Notes under the pieces: model-generated
What the model saw: only the letters and a program-made list of their open reading frames with translations
Database searches by the model: none
Told to the model about the DNA's origin: nothing
Program-made: the position numbers and the translations under genes
NCBI GenBank assembly: GCA_013398015.1
Contig: VZRR01011463.1
Span: 1,182,651 to 1,246,650, forward strand
Source: Oreocharis arfaki
Taxonomy: Eukaryota; Chordata; Aves; Passeriformes; Paramythiidae
Reading direction: 5' to 3'
Length of the DNA stretch: 64,000 nt
Shown: positions 1-13,100 of the stretch, in pieces
Layout of the letters: each line of letters begins with the position of its first letter
Numbering within the stretch: the first letter of the stretch is position 1

Positions 1-3000
1 AAGAAGGAGAAAGGTGTGGGGCATCCTTAGAGATGTATCAAGAGCACTGTAGGAAGGCCATGGCTCCTGCAATGTCTAAGAGTTGATAGGGAGGTGAAAT
101 CTGCATTTCTTGAGAACCTTTCAGAGTGACCATTTTTTAACCTGAACATTTCTGTGAAATTGATTTATTATCAGATTGGCAAAAATTTTAATCATAAAGT
201 CTATGTACTGATGGAAAAACCCAGGAAACTACCTGAGACTTTGGACCCAGGATGCTGCAAGGCAGAGGGATTTAAACACGGGAATGCAGGTGAAATAGGT
301 TAAGTCTGTGAGCTGCTTATAGTGGAGAAAGGATATGATGTCTGAACTGAGAGGGAATATGCTTGCTTGGGAAAAACACCTGAGCAATCTGAATTTTTTT
401 GGACATTTTTAAGCATTTGACTCCCTGTGACAGAGTGGAATCCCTGTTTGTATGTACGAATTACAGCCCAGCCACAAAGAATCACAGGTTAGCACAGCAT
501 AGTTTGTTCAAGTAATCCAAATCCAACAGTGCTTCTCTCAGCTTCTTTTTAATGACTCAGATTTTCCCCTCCTACTCAGGCATGTCCAATATCAGTAGCA
601 AAACTCCCAAACTTCCTGTGTGAGTAAATAAGTAACTGAGCTTTATTCTTTAAGCTTGTTTCTTTAATATAGCAAGTTTTCAGTGATGAACAAAGACCGT
701 ACATGGTAATTTAATATTGGAACCAATTCTTCAGGTGTAGTCCCATGCCATCTAAATTGTGATAGTGGTTTATTCCTTCGTCTCCACGATACATCTCAGT
801 GGGAAGACACAAGATACACCATTATGTTAAAAAAAAAAAATAGACACTAATCTTAAACTCTTGCTATTGGAAATCCATATAAATTCTGCCACCATCATTG
901 GCCAAGAGTGACCACTGGAAAAATACCAGCTGATTTTAGAGACTTACAATTTTTCTATAATTTTCTTTGTATGACAGAATGATTGATTATGCTTTTAATA
1001 CCATTTTGTCTAGTAGCTGCTTGAGGACTTCTTTTGGCCTTTTTCTGCAAGTTAAGTATACTTTCCTGGTCATATCTAATCCTCTGGAATAAAACCCATG
1101 AGTTCCTTTTTAGAAAGTGAACTTTTACAGCTTTGTTACTGACCATACAACTTGGTAATTGTGAGTTTTATGTTTCTTAACAAATACTCTGTACAGCTGT
1201 AGCTTGGAAAAAATAATTGAGGAAAATCCATTGAGAGCTGCAATAAAAATCATAGCAGAACAGGGTTGAAAAGCAATCCAGTAGCTTGCCTGATTCTTTC
1301 TGCTCCAGGATAAGAACAACTTATTTTATAAAAAATATTGTATTCTATTATTAAATTATATCTTCCTAATACATTCTTCAATACTTCCAGTGATGGAAGC
1401 ACCACACCACAGCCTTGCCTGCAGTACTTTTCTCCTCTTCCCACTATCCTATGTCTCACCTTGAGACAGTGTGTGCTATAAATCTTTCACTCAGTCTGTG
1501 GATGGTTTGAAATATTACAGATGAGCCCCAAAAAGTCAAACCACATGTCTGTTTTAGAACAAAACCTTCTGAATGACCTTCCTCAAAATGGTGGTTTTGC
1601 AAACCAGCATCACTGAATCTGTGGGGGCTTTCTGATTTGTGAATAATCAGGAGTATGATCAAGAAATATGATTTCATTTTAGCATGTGATACAAGTATGA
1701 GTATAGAAAAATGTCCCCCCAAAAATGCCTTTGTACGTGCCATGAAATGAGAATCGGAATTGAAGCTTGCATATATGTCCATGTTTATGTCTGAAAACAG
1801 GATTAGTTTCCTGTTCATCTCCAGAGGAGATGCTCTGTTCTTTGCATGCTTCAGAAAAAGCTCTGTGAGTGATATTTCACAAAGTTTTGAAATGATTCGA
1901 CAGCATGGAACAAGATGTCCTGCTGTGCCCAACCATTTTGACTGAAAGACACTGCAATATTAAAAATTATTGCTGCCTCTGAAAAATTCTGCCTATCCCC
2001 AGAACAGTTTTGTAAAGAATTAAAGGAAAGGGATCACTATGAAAAAAAAAAAAATCAAATCTCAGCGAATACATAAATAGTTAATCATTCAGAACTAATC
2101 TGTAACCAAGGAAGAGCAGCAAACCACTGATCCTTGTTTGCTCTTTATCACACTGAGGAGTGACTGTGTTTGAACAAATGGGAATTACTTTGCCAAGATC
2201 TCTTATAAGCTGTTTTTGTGGTTTGATACTCTAAGGAAGAATTACGCCGCAGTGAACTGAGAGAAGAGCTCAGGCTGAGTTATGTCTTGGTATGCTGACA
2301 AGGGGTAAAAAAATATGTTGAAAGAATGCAACTGTGAGAATGGCCTACCCTCAAATCTTACATAAAACCAGACAGCTTACATTTGGGCAGCTAAAGACCT
2401 GACCACCTTGTAGCAAAGCCCAACCAGCCCTACAGCTTAGGTGAGGCTTGCAAATGCTACTTCAATGCAGGCACGAGGCATCTTCAGCACCTCAAGGTTT
2501 TCTGGGCAGAGAGTGCCTAGGGCCAGAAAGGCACTCCTGAATAAACCATCCTCCCCAGCCTGGCACTGAGAGCAAAGAAACTGGCAGAGGAAGAACTGCC
2601 AAATACGTGCTCAGAGCCTGGCTGAGCTGGTGCAGCCCTGCACTGTGGTGTCGCTGTTCAGGCACTGCCTGGCTGGATTAAAACCGAAGAGAAGCCCCCA
2701 TCACCACTGCCCCAGGTTACCCGCTGAGCTCCCACACCAGTGTGCTGCAACATCCATGGGCTAGGAGTAACAGCAGGGACAGGCCTAGGAGTCAGATGTC
2801 CTCCTCTTTCTCACTCTTTTTCTCTGGATTAAAAAGAAAAGGATAACAAACCACATCTACTTTGCTGTGTTTTACACACAGATACTGTAGTTAATGCTGT
2901 GGATTTAATTCTAGTGATGCTCTTTCGTCTTTCTCCATTGGCAAGATTTTTACAGTCTAAACTGCAATTGAGTGAATTGTCATAGAATAAGGATTTCTTT

Positions 3001-6000
3001 GTAATTTTTTAGCATTGCCATTTTAAGCGATTTTTTGCATCAATAATATAGCTTTTGATTTTTTTAATGTAGCTGCTCAAAATCCCTGTGGTAGTCAGGA
3101 TGTTAGGAAAGATGTATTTGCTTCAATATACTTTATGTCAGAATCCTGGAAAATAAGTAACTGCATAAGAAAGAAAAAGAGTGGCTTCTATTCCCAAACA
3201 TGAGTCTGTCTTGTTGAAAACTCTGAGCATCCACCTTGCTTTGATTGTGTATGTTCATTCTTTCTTTGATCACCTCATTAAAGATGGAGAAATGATTGAT
3301 TTTCTCTACTTTTTCTGGCCTTAACAACTTTGCAAGCTGTGTGAGACAAACAAAGACTCCTCAGAAAGGAGAAGAAGGAAAAAGAGAAGGAAAGAAAACG
3401 CTGAAAGGTCTCCTGGCTTTGTGAGCTGAAGCAAAAAAAATTGATTATGACAGCTCTCGTGGCAAAGCATAGACCTGCAGAAATCAAGTGTTTAACTTCT
3501 CAGGAGGTTGGTCTGCTGGCTGATATATTGCTTGACAGCAATGAAAGCCATTCATGCTACTCCATGTGCTCACCATGCTTGTACTGATCCTTTCTGCAGA
3601 GGGAGAGACCAAAGATTACTCTCTCAATTCAGAAAAAAAATTACTTAATCCTGCTAAAACTCCTTACATCATTGCATAGCTGCTCGCCTCTGCTGTGGAA
3701 AGCAATGGAAACCCCGGACAGCAAATTGTGCTAGTGGTTCCCTAGTGTGAGATGAACTCATGCTTACTTGGAGGCCAAGTTCTAGCCAGAGCCTCTGTTT
3801 GCTCCTCACACCGCCCATCTCCACATTTATTCCAGTCTCAGTGTATCTGTCTTCCCACTGGGTGTACAGGATTACAGTCCTAGAGGATTAGGCCAGTTCA
3901 GTCTTCACCCTTTCCTAAGGGCTAGTCTGTCCCTTTGGGCTGCTGACTTTCTGGAAGGCTCCTTCAAGGACAAAGTTCCACAAGGCCCAATTAACAGCAG
4001 TGTGCAATACTGATCTGTGAAATATCAAGAAGTCTTGCTTTAAAAATTTTTCCAAGAGAGAAAGTGACACTGGAGCACTCAGTACCGAGCAAATGGAAAG
4101 AAGATCAGCTTTTTGCCTCAATTTAATTTTCTGATTCTTCTCGAGGGGATGCTGCCATCTTTGCCTATTTGCATTGAGTGAGTAGTTCTCCACTGACTTT
4201 GTGGCTGGTCTGTATTATTTATGTGAACACCTCCTACTCTGTCAAACATTCCCCCAAATCACATAAACACCACATTTAATGTAGAGAAAACCCTGGGGCT
4301 AGTTCATTGTTTGTAGGCTTGGGAGATTAACTCAAAAGCATGATGTCTGAAATGTTGTTTCATGCATCAGATGAAGGAAGAGAACCACCGGATTGACCCA
4401 TCTACCACATATGTGCAATCATCCCCTGGTCTGCTTGCCTGGGGCAATGGATAGGAGGAGTGAGAAGGGAGCTAGGACGAAAGAGACAACAGGTGGAAGC
4501 GAGGATGTGCATTTGAAATGCACAGATTTAGTAAGAGTCATAGAGAGACCTGACTCTGACACACCTGAGAATGTTTCACCATGTTGCCAGCTCTAAGCTG
4601 ATACAGGTCGCAGTTGTCCCTCTGGTGCTCTGAGGGCTGCCAAAGAAACCAAAGAGCCATGTTTGTGTCTGGAGAATGGTTTTATCCATCCCGTTATGGG
4701 CAAGCAGGCCACACTTTCTTCCATGTCCTACTGCCCTTTTCCTTAATGGGCCAAGGATGCTGGTTGGACTGGCGCCAGGGATGCTTCCCACTGCCAGAGC
4801 TCTGCCAGGTGATCCAGCTCCTCACAGGCATCAGCAGAGAGAAATTCCTGGTACTCCCACTTGTCTGGTCCAACTGTCAAAGAAGGGCAACCCAGGGCTG
4901 TTGGTGTGACCGAGCAGGGTGAGATCAAGGCTGTTGGGCAGGGCCCAGAGATGCGGGAAATGCTGCTTCCACACCCTCCTCTGCTTGATTTATATCAGGA
5001 TTGATAAGAGAAGGCGTCTATAATAATCTGTTCATCAATCAGACAAGGTCTACTAATTGAAGACACAGTGGAGAGAGCAGGTTTTCTTCGCAGCTCCTGA
5101 ATTCTCTTTTATATACAAAATATTTTTATGGGAGCAGGAATGTGAACTATGGCCATTTACACAGGAAAACCAGATCCACAAGGCTACTGAGTGAGCCACT
5201 CCATTGCAAATTCTCTGTGGTTTCCCTAGAAGTGAATTTTAACTACCCAGCAGAAAGCAGCTAGGTAATCTGTGTAAAAAAATGGAAATCAAAAGTGCTC
5301 AGGGAAACTGTGAGACAAGTGGCATTGAGCCAGCCCTTACCTGGTTCTGTTCTCTGGATTTGTCATGTTCAGTGCTTGTCACCATACATGAGGATTCAGA
5401 GAGGAAAATCAGTTTAGTTAACCGTTTTTTCCCAGCAGAATGTCTGAAAACTCCATTAAGAGAAATCTGCAGAGAGGAGAAACATGACTTTTTTATAATT
5501 TGAAGGCTGTAAATTTTTATTCAAGTGTCTGACATTTTACTAGGTAGTGAAGCAGCCTGATTAGCAAATTCGGGAGTCTTTCACTTGTGGGAAACAAAAC
5601 CAGAGCAGCCATCACTTTTCAGACTCACATCGCTTTTAGGAGGATCTCCACACTCGGGCTGGGGTCCCATGGAGCATCCAGATTAGTGTTGTGATTTCTT
5701 TTGCACTTGCCCAACTGTGCTGCTGTAACAGAGCAAGGCCATCCACTGACTGCAGCTCAGATGGGTTCTTCCCACCTTTCTTGGGGAGAGCCTTCAGGTG
5801 GCCACCAGGCTGTGTAAGGCAGGAGTCCAGAAGTGCAGCATACATCATCCACTGGTTTTCATTTTTAATCCTTGGGGCAAAGCAAAACAGGGATTCCTTC
5901 TCTCTTGAAATGTCTGCTGTGCTACATCTGTGGATGATTAAAGACAGCCACGGAGATATTCATTTTCTTCCCATGATACATGTCTTGGCACCTGTATTTG

Positions 6001-7080
6001 TTATTCACTCATTTGCAGTCACTTCCTAGTTCCCCCCTGATTTCAGCTCTCTTGTTTAGAGGGCAGGAATCTTTGCCAATGGGAGGTTTTTCCCCTTATT
6101 AGACCAACTGAGAGGGTTGTCAAACAAGTATTTTTTCCCTGGAAGCTACACAGCATTAAGCAGTGAGGTACCCTCCCAGCCATTTTCTCTCCCAGTTTTC
6201 CACATACCTAACAGTAGGCTTTGCTCATGGATCATAGAGAGCCATGGCTGCACAGTGGACACGTGCTCAGAATTATGTCTCGCCCACACCCTCAGCAGGA
6301 CGGGTTCATCGAAACACAGTCCTGCTGGAAACTTGCTTCTTTTCCTTTTCTTCAGATTCTATCCTGAAAACCTCAGGCTTACATGTGAAGGAAGAAAAGG
6401 AACATATAAGAGAAAACACCCCTTCTTCCCTGCTGTGTTCCCAGGGAGTATCCACGTTTTCTTCCATCAGGGCTGACTTTTCACATGAATATCCCTTTAC
6501 GTACTTGAAAGCTCGTGCAAATGCAAACATACGTCAATCCCTTTCCGGAGCCTGAGGAAGTCTTGTTTCCTCCGTCGTGTAAATGACTATCATGAGACAG
6601 AGTTCGAAATTACGTCAGGGCAGGCAAACTAAAGCCCATTTGATAGCTACTCCAGAGGCTTCTGCACGGGCTTGCTTGGTCTCCCCTCACAGGCTGGCCT
6701 GCCCAAGCTACTCATTTCCCCCTCTATCTGCAAGCCCTGGCCTCCTGACTCCTGCAAAGTACCTGCCTCCAGAGTTCAGCTGGAGCACTTGCTTCCTCTC
6801 CTCCTGAGCTGCAATAGCAAAAGCCTAGGTACGTTGTGATTTTAGGATTGGTGATCTCCACTTTTAGCCTGGAATTTAGCAGCAAAATGTATTTCTAGGG
6901 AGAAAAAGTACTGGCTGTCAAAACCCAGGGCTGCTATTCCAGCCCACAGCAATCCCTCACAGCTGAGAGGTGCCCAGCTGCTGCTGCTCCTGCTCCTCCC
7001 TGCGCCGGGACTCGGTGACACGGGCACTGCTTGCAGGCAATGGACCAAGAAGCAAAACTTCCCAAATGCCAAGGCACATA
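1..7080. other. Intergenic sequence downstream of ELOVL6, left part
   Basis: No exon, RNA gene or clearly classifiable repeat was recognised. The longest frame is 158 codons on the minus strand (1456-1932). It resembles no family I know and shows low-complexity Ser/His/Leu composition, so I treat it as chance. The stretch around 1255-1470 has a faint resemblance to an old CR1-type fragment that is too weak to call. ELOVL6 is neighboured by EGF in mammals on this side, but no EGF-like cysteine pattern was seen. Confidence 0.5.
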
Positions 7081-7081
7081 T

Positions 7082-7113
7082 TTGTGTTGACCTGCTCATC
7101 CAGGTCAACACAA
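7082..7113. repeat. Short perfect inverted repeat (13-bp arms, 6-nt loop)
   Basis: TTGTGTTGACCTG (7082-7094) and CAGGTCAACACAA (7101-7113) are perfect reverse complements separated by CTCATC. The stem is too short for a microRNA precursor. The core GTTGACCT / AGGTCAAC contains AGGTCA, the half-site of nuclear receptors, in an everted arrangement. Any function is speculative. Confidence 0.8.
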
Positions 7114-10100
7114 TCCTTGTGCTGCCAACAGATGATGGAAGGCTGGCACCGAGGTTTCACCTTCATGCTGTGTGGCAAAAAGGAAGCTGAAGCTGGGAAG
7201 GGCATGATATTTCTCAGTTGGAAAGCAACTCGAAAAAAAAAAACCTTGGAGGCCAACTTCTTCCACACACTTTGTGTTTGAAGTGAGTCCTTTGTCTACA
7301 GATCTGTCACTGCTCTGTGGTTAGCTGATCACCCAGTCATGCTGTCTCTTGGCAAGGAAATCCCAGGAGCTACTTGATGGCTTCCTTTATGGGAATGAAG
7401 TTTGTTCCAAGCAGGAGTAGAGACTGTTTTTCCTTCAATTTTAAACAGAGATAATTTTTTCAAAGTTTTCTTTAAATCCTGGAGCCAGAGGAAGGGGAAG
7501 ACAAGTTAGTACAAGAACAGGAAGAGCTCAAGAACAAAACTAAACTTCTTATAAAGCTCAAGATGAGAAAATTGAAAACCTAGTAGCTTAGGATCCAAGC
7601 GTGTGATGAAAGCTGGGAAGTATTTTTCCTGAAATGGCAGATTCCAGAAATTTTTAAGGGGAAAAAAAATCCTATAAAGTTTTCCAGGTCCAGTTGGTAG
7701 AAGGAAGGTAAATAACCTCTCATCCCCCAAAATACCATCTCGGGAGAGAAGGAACTTATGAAGAGCAAGAGTCACTGGTCAGCCATGTGCAACCCAGCTG
7801 TAGGATCATAGGCCATTGTAGCACTCTCTGTCCCCTTCACTAAGCGTGTGAACAGGCAGATTGCAACACATACAGTGCCTTTGCCTCTCAAATCCCATCT
7901 TTGGGAGGACTGGAAGAAACAGAGAAAGGCAGGTCTGGAGAGAGTCTGCCCATGGACTGTGCATCTGTGGTAATTTTGTACTGCAGAGCAGAGACTGGTA
8001 ATACCAGCATGGCCCCTCATAAACCAGGAGAGGTTCTTCGAGGCATTTCTTGTGCACATCTTCTAACTCCCCTCAAACAGAGAGCTGTCAGGCTAAGTGA
8101 GGGCACTCGTATCCACGTGAAACATGAGTCAAGTAATGAGTGCCAAGAACTTTGTTAAAAGATGGTTCATGCCTAGAGAGTAGGTCACATGAATCCCATA
8201 ATTATGTACTACCCTCTAATTATGACATCAAGATTTTAATTTTGTATCTTTGAAAATGTTTTCAAAGTTAAAGGGTCCTGATGCAATAATTACCCAGAAG
8301 TGTAGAATTCATAGCAGTCTTGCTGGTGAATTATCTATTTTTAAGAAAAACATTGGCTCCCATTCTACCATTGACAAGACCAATGGAGAGATTAGCTTTA
8401 GCTAAAATACAAAAATATGTTTGTCTGGATCTTTCTTTATATTTGTTTTGGAAGCTTTCCCAGTTGATTATAGCAGTATTCAGCTAAAGCTGTAAATGTG
8501 GACTTAAAGAAAGAACTGATGAGTCATTCTTTACTGAATGTGACTTTCTAAAGGTAAAGATCTATACTTTAACTTTGTTTTTTTATTCTAACTCTTCCAC
8601 TCTCTACAGAGCTGCAATACCTGTAAGGTATATATTGCTTAACAGCATAAATAGTCTTTGTGAATTCAAGAACTATTCGTACTCCTCTTGCACAATTTAT
8701 GACTATTGCTATGGAATAGCTCAACCAAACAGCAAGCAGGACTGGAAGTTTCATGCTTGCAGCTCTTGTAAAGAATTGTGAAAGGTGGTGGGTAATATTA
8801 TCTTACATTTTTGGAACCAGAGAAAGTCATCTAATTGGAGCATGCTAACAAAAAGAGAAACAAATAATGAAACAAAAAGGTATCTCATAGATGCCTGAGC
8901 AGAACTTTGAGGAGAAGTTAAATAAGTAGCTTGAGCTCTGAAGACACACAGAATGACTACCACGATGGTGTCTGTCTTATCTAGGCAATCTCAGTAAAAA
9001 ATAGAAGTTTAACCTGTCTAATTAACACTGATTGTGAGGGTAAAGATGACCGGATTCAGTACACAAACAGGACCATCAGTGCTGAGAGCTCATCAGTAGC
9101 TGCACTTAAGCCCAGTGTTATTAGGAGGAAAACTAGAAAAAAAAGAACTTATTAACAAACATATTGTGGCTAACAGCAGGTTCACAACTGACCAGCCACG
9201 AGCAGGCCTCTCACCAAGCAGTCAGTCATTAAGCAGTGGATACAAATAATCCTAAATGAAGAGTTTGGTAAATGAACTGGTTCAGTACCACAGTCACAGC
9301 TCTGTAGGCTACTGCACATGCAAAGCCTTTCTTTGTTGTTTTTCCTGGTGCTTCCATTTCTGTGATTTGTTTGAGGACATGCCTGAGACTCACGTTTTCT
9401 AACTCTTGCAGGAGAGAGGACCCAAGTGCCCAGCCAGCCTGAGCCTTTGGCATTGGTAGCAACGAAGTGACCATGAGCATCTCCTCATGGATGTTCAGGT
9501 TTCACTATTTCACCAGGCATCACTCTGGAAAAATAATCCATACCCTTTCCCTCTTCTCCTCTCTTTTAGACATGCCAGTGTGTTAGAGAGGAACTACACA
9601 AGGAGAAGGATTTGCTCAAAGTAATGGACTCGAAGCCAGATGTAACCTGTGTGCTTCACTCCAACTCAGGAGGGGATGACTCAGGAACAGGACACCATGT
9701 GTAGAATCACAGCAGGTAAGAGTTTACAAAAAAGGTCTACAAAAATACAACACAGATCTTAAACCCAGAGTGTCAGCCATACTGAAAGATTAAGCTTATC
9801 ACTTTACTTCAAGCATTATTGCTTAATTTCAAAATTAAAAAGTGACGGCTGCAGAATTACCAACTTGTTGGTGTCTGATATACACACTTCACTCTGCAGG
9901 CAGCTGACCAGCACTGTGGGGTTCTGACTACTGAGAAATTTCCCACTGAAGAATGAATTCATGAAGGACTGGTAAGTGCATGCTGCATATGGAGTTACAC
10001 AAGCCCTTTTCGAAGGCAGAATCAGGAACAGAACTGTATTCTCTAAACTTGCTTTATAGTTGGTTGCCATTTCACAGCACTGCTTGTAACACTGCATATT

Positions 10101-13100
10101 CAAAGTTTGCATGGGATACTTTTAAGCAGTGAGTTGTTATTCATAATGAAAGTTATATATTCCTTTAAAAATCTCCTGACTTTAAGAACAAACTCAATCG
10201 GTGCCTTTTAAGAAAATAACTCCAGGAACAAATCAAATATTCACCTACGAGACCTTTGCAGTTAAAATACCAGTATTTTATACACAGAAATGCACACATA
10301 CTTTTGGTGAGTTTTCTAGATTTCTACAGAATTTGAGCAGCAAAGTTAGCTCCTGGTTCCTCTTACTGCCACTATCATACACAAAGGAGCTTGAGATAGT
10401 AAAAAAAGAAGAGAGAAAACTGTAAACATCCCACACAGTTGAGAGCAATTGAATTTTCTAGAGGCACTTGCACAGTTTGGACTTACTGAAGCTGTACATG
10501 ATTGAAGTTCCCTCCTTTAAAAGCGGGGAAAGCTCTCCCTGCCGAGGAGCAGTGCATGCCCACCAGCCCCGGGCAGGCAGAGCCCAGCTCAGGAGCTGCT
10601 CAGCCTCCCTGGGGCTCATGGCTGTGCTGATGAACCAGAGACATCACAGCATGTCCTGGCTTGCCAAGCTGTGGCAGAGGCTTTTGGTCAGATGTGCAGT
10701 ATCTGCAGTTATAAAAAGACAGGCTTAGGAAAGTCTGTCTGGGTAATGATGAACCAGTTTGTTCTCTTTCAAACACAAGCAACTTTTTCTTTCTGTTTTA
10801 CACCTGAAGTGGTTTAATTTTTTAGAAGTTTAGTGCTTTTGTTGTCCAACATAAGACCCTCAAGCTCATTAGCATTGCCCTATTGAGGGAGGTGGAAGGG
10901 AAAGGAGACTTTTTGTTGTCCAGTTTTTGCTGGCTCCCTCACTCAATCCTCTCTGTGGTTTTGTATGATTTTAGAAGACAGAGGTGCTTTTGTTCCTGAG
11001 GCTCCCATGCAGTGTTGCCTTGCTAAGCTTGCTCTCAAGCCATGCTGTTTTGTGTGGTGGCCTGGAGCCCATATCAGTCCCACGGGCAGCACACAGGACC
11101 GTTGCCTGGCATTCCTGCTGCCCTCCAGGACAGCACACAGCCTTAACACAGCAGCTGCCTCCTTCCCTGCTACAAATGCATCATTTCCCTTGCTCAGGGA
11201 AGAGTCCTTTGCCTCACTCAGTGGGGCACAGACTGAGGCCACACCATGGGGTGGCGGAGCAGAGAGTAAATAGCATTTTGTCAAGGCAGTGCAAGAAGTG
11301 AGCAGCCCCTGGGTGCCAGAGTGCTGCTGCACTCGTTGCCCACCACCTCCTACAGCACCAGGGATGGGCAGGGAAGTAAAGGAAGGTCAAAAGTGCTTGG
11401 AAGCTGCATGGAAGAGAGCAACCCAGTGCCGAGGCTGTGTAATTCCATGGTAATTGTCTGTTTGGGATTTCTCTGTGGTTTCCTCACACCGAGCAAGCCA
11501 GGTGTTCCCAGCCTCTGGATGCAAATCTGTACAAGCCACCAGCATTCTACAGTGCGTGCAATGGTCCTGGCCAGCTGCCACATCTCATTTCTTGCGTTCT
11601 CCTTTCGCTTGAAGGAACAGGTGTCCTGATTTAATTCTAGGATAAACCAGAGAAAATAGCAGCTCAGAGGTGCTCTCTCCAGGAGACATGTATTGCATAG
11701 GAGCAGATATTCTGGAATTTTGTTCCCTGGTTATAGTACATACTTAAAACTCTTTAACTCATGCAAATTTTTCTTCTGGCCCATGTGATGTATTGCACAT
11801 GGATGCACAGGGATGGTTTTGTACTGACAAGGCTGGCTGCAAAAGCGGGGTGGGAGTTCACAGAGGACCTCAGATTGGACCAAGACCTTAATCTGGAGTC
11901 TTTGAAGTTTTCCCAGTTTTCTCTTGGATGTTCCGTCACCTAAAAGCAGCAGATGTTTCTGAGAAGCCAAGTCTCCTGTATGCTTCATCCTTTTCTGTTT
12001 TAAATTAGCCCTGTGAAGTAATTAGCACTCTCCTTGTACAATGTTCTATACTATGCTCAACTTACTACCAGAAATAACAGCCACACACACTCAAATTGCA
12101 TCTAGCAGCTCCAGGCACTCTGCATGGCTGGGTCAAGGTCCTCTTCTGCCAACCTAAAACAAAAGCTGCCTGGGGCAAGCCAAGGGGCAGAAATCCCGCC
12201 GAGAGTAGCCCCCAGATGGCGTCTTGTGGTCACCTCACTGTGTAAGGCTGACTGAGCCTTCTCCAAGCTCCCTGGGAGCACTGGCACCCCCTCTGTGGGA
12301 GACTCGCTGCCCACAGACAGGGCCAGGGACCCCCTGGGACGGGTGTTTCTCACAGCTGCAGGATGCCCGGCCCAGCACACCTGCAGATGCACTCTCCAGC
12401 TGCTGTGTGTGGGTTCAGGCCCCATGCCTGCATCAGGCTGACTGCCGTGGGGGACAAAGGAGTTCAGCTCCGCTCTGGGCTTGCAAAAGCTCTACCTGAA
12501 GCAACAGTTTCATGAGATAGGCTTGAAGTGATTGAACGTCCTTCCAGCCTAAAACTCCATGGACATCAATAGCTGTGAATTAAATTCTGAAATGGTACAG
12601 AGTTGCCATCATGAGATGCACAACCTGAGAAAGTGATAGCAGGCCTGAACAGCTTTTATCTCTCTAGTCAAAGACTCTGTTATGCAACAGAAAAAAAGTT
12701 CCCAAGCAGACAGCACACCCCCAAACAGCTGTGATCCTACCTGTCTTGCAGACAGATACCCTTAATGCTCCTCTGCCTCCCTGGGCTCAGTTTATCTTAC
12801 ATGGACAAAGCCATGAAAGAAAAGCTGCAGTGAGAAAGCAGAAGAGGTGAACAGCAAAGCCTTTGTTAACTGTATTTTGCTGTCTGTCTAACAAATACTT
12901 AGAAAAAAGATTTTAAATGCTCTTAGCAGTTCTAGTGTCACCATTTGTATGCAAGTGCCAGCATTTTATTGGAAAAACCTTATATCCCTGGTATTTCTAG
13001 TAAAATTTTAAAGGAAAAAATATTGACCAAAAAAATTTCTTCATATGTGACCTTTAAGGTCCTTTCAGTGAAAGTAAATTATTCTAACATTCAAGAATTG

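Noticed and set aside
1255..1470. Possible ancient CR1-like fragment (CTTCCAGTGATGGAAGCACC region)
   Set aside because: Only a short motif resembles CR1 sequence; no terminal repeat or extended match, so it cannot be separated from chance.
1456..1932. 158-codon minus-strand open frame
   Set aside because: No family motif, no flanking splice sites or initiation context of note, and it lies in AT-rich intergenic sequence where such lengths arise by chance.
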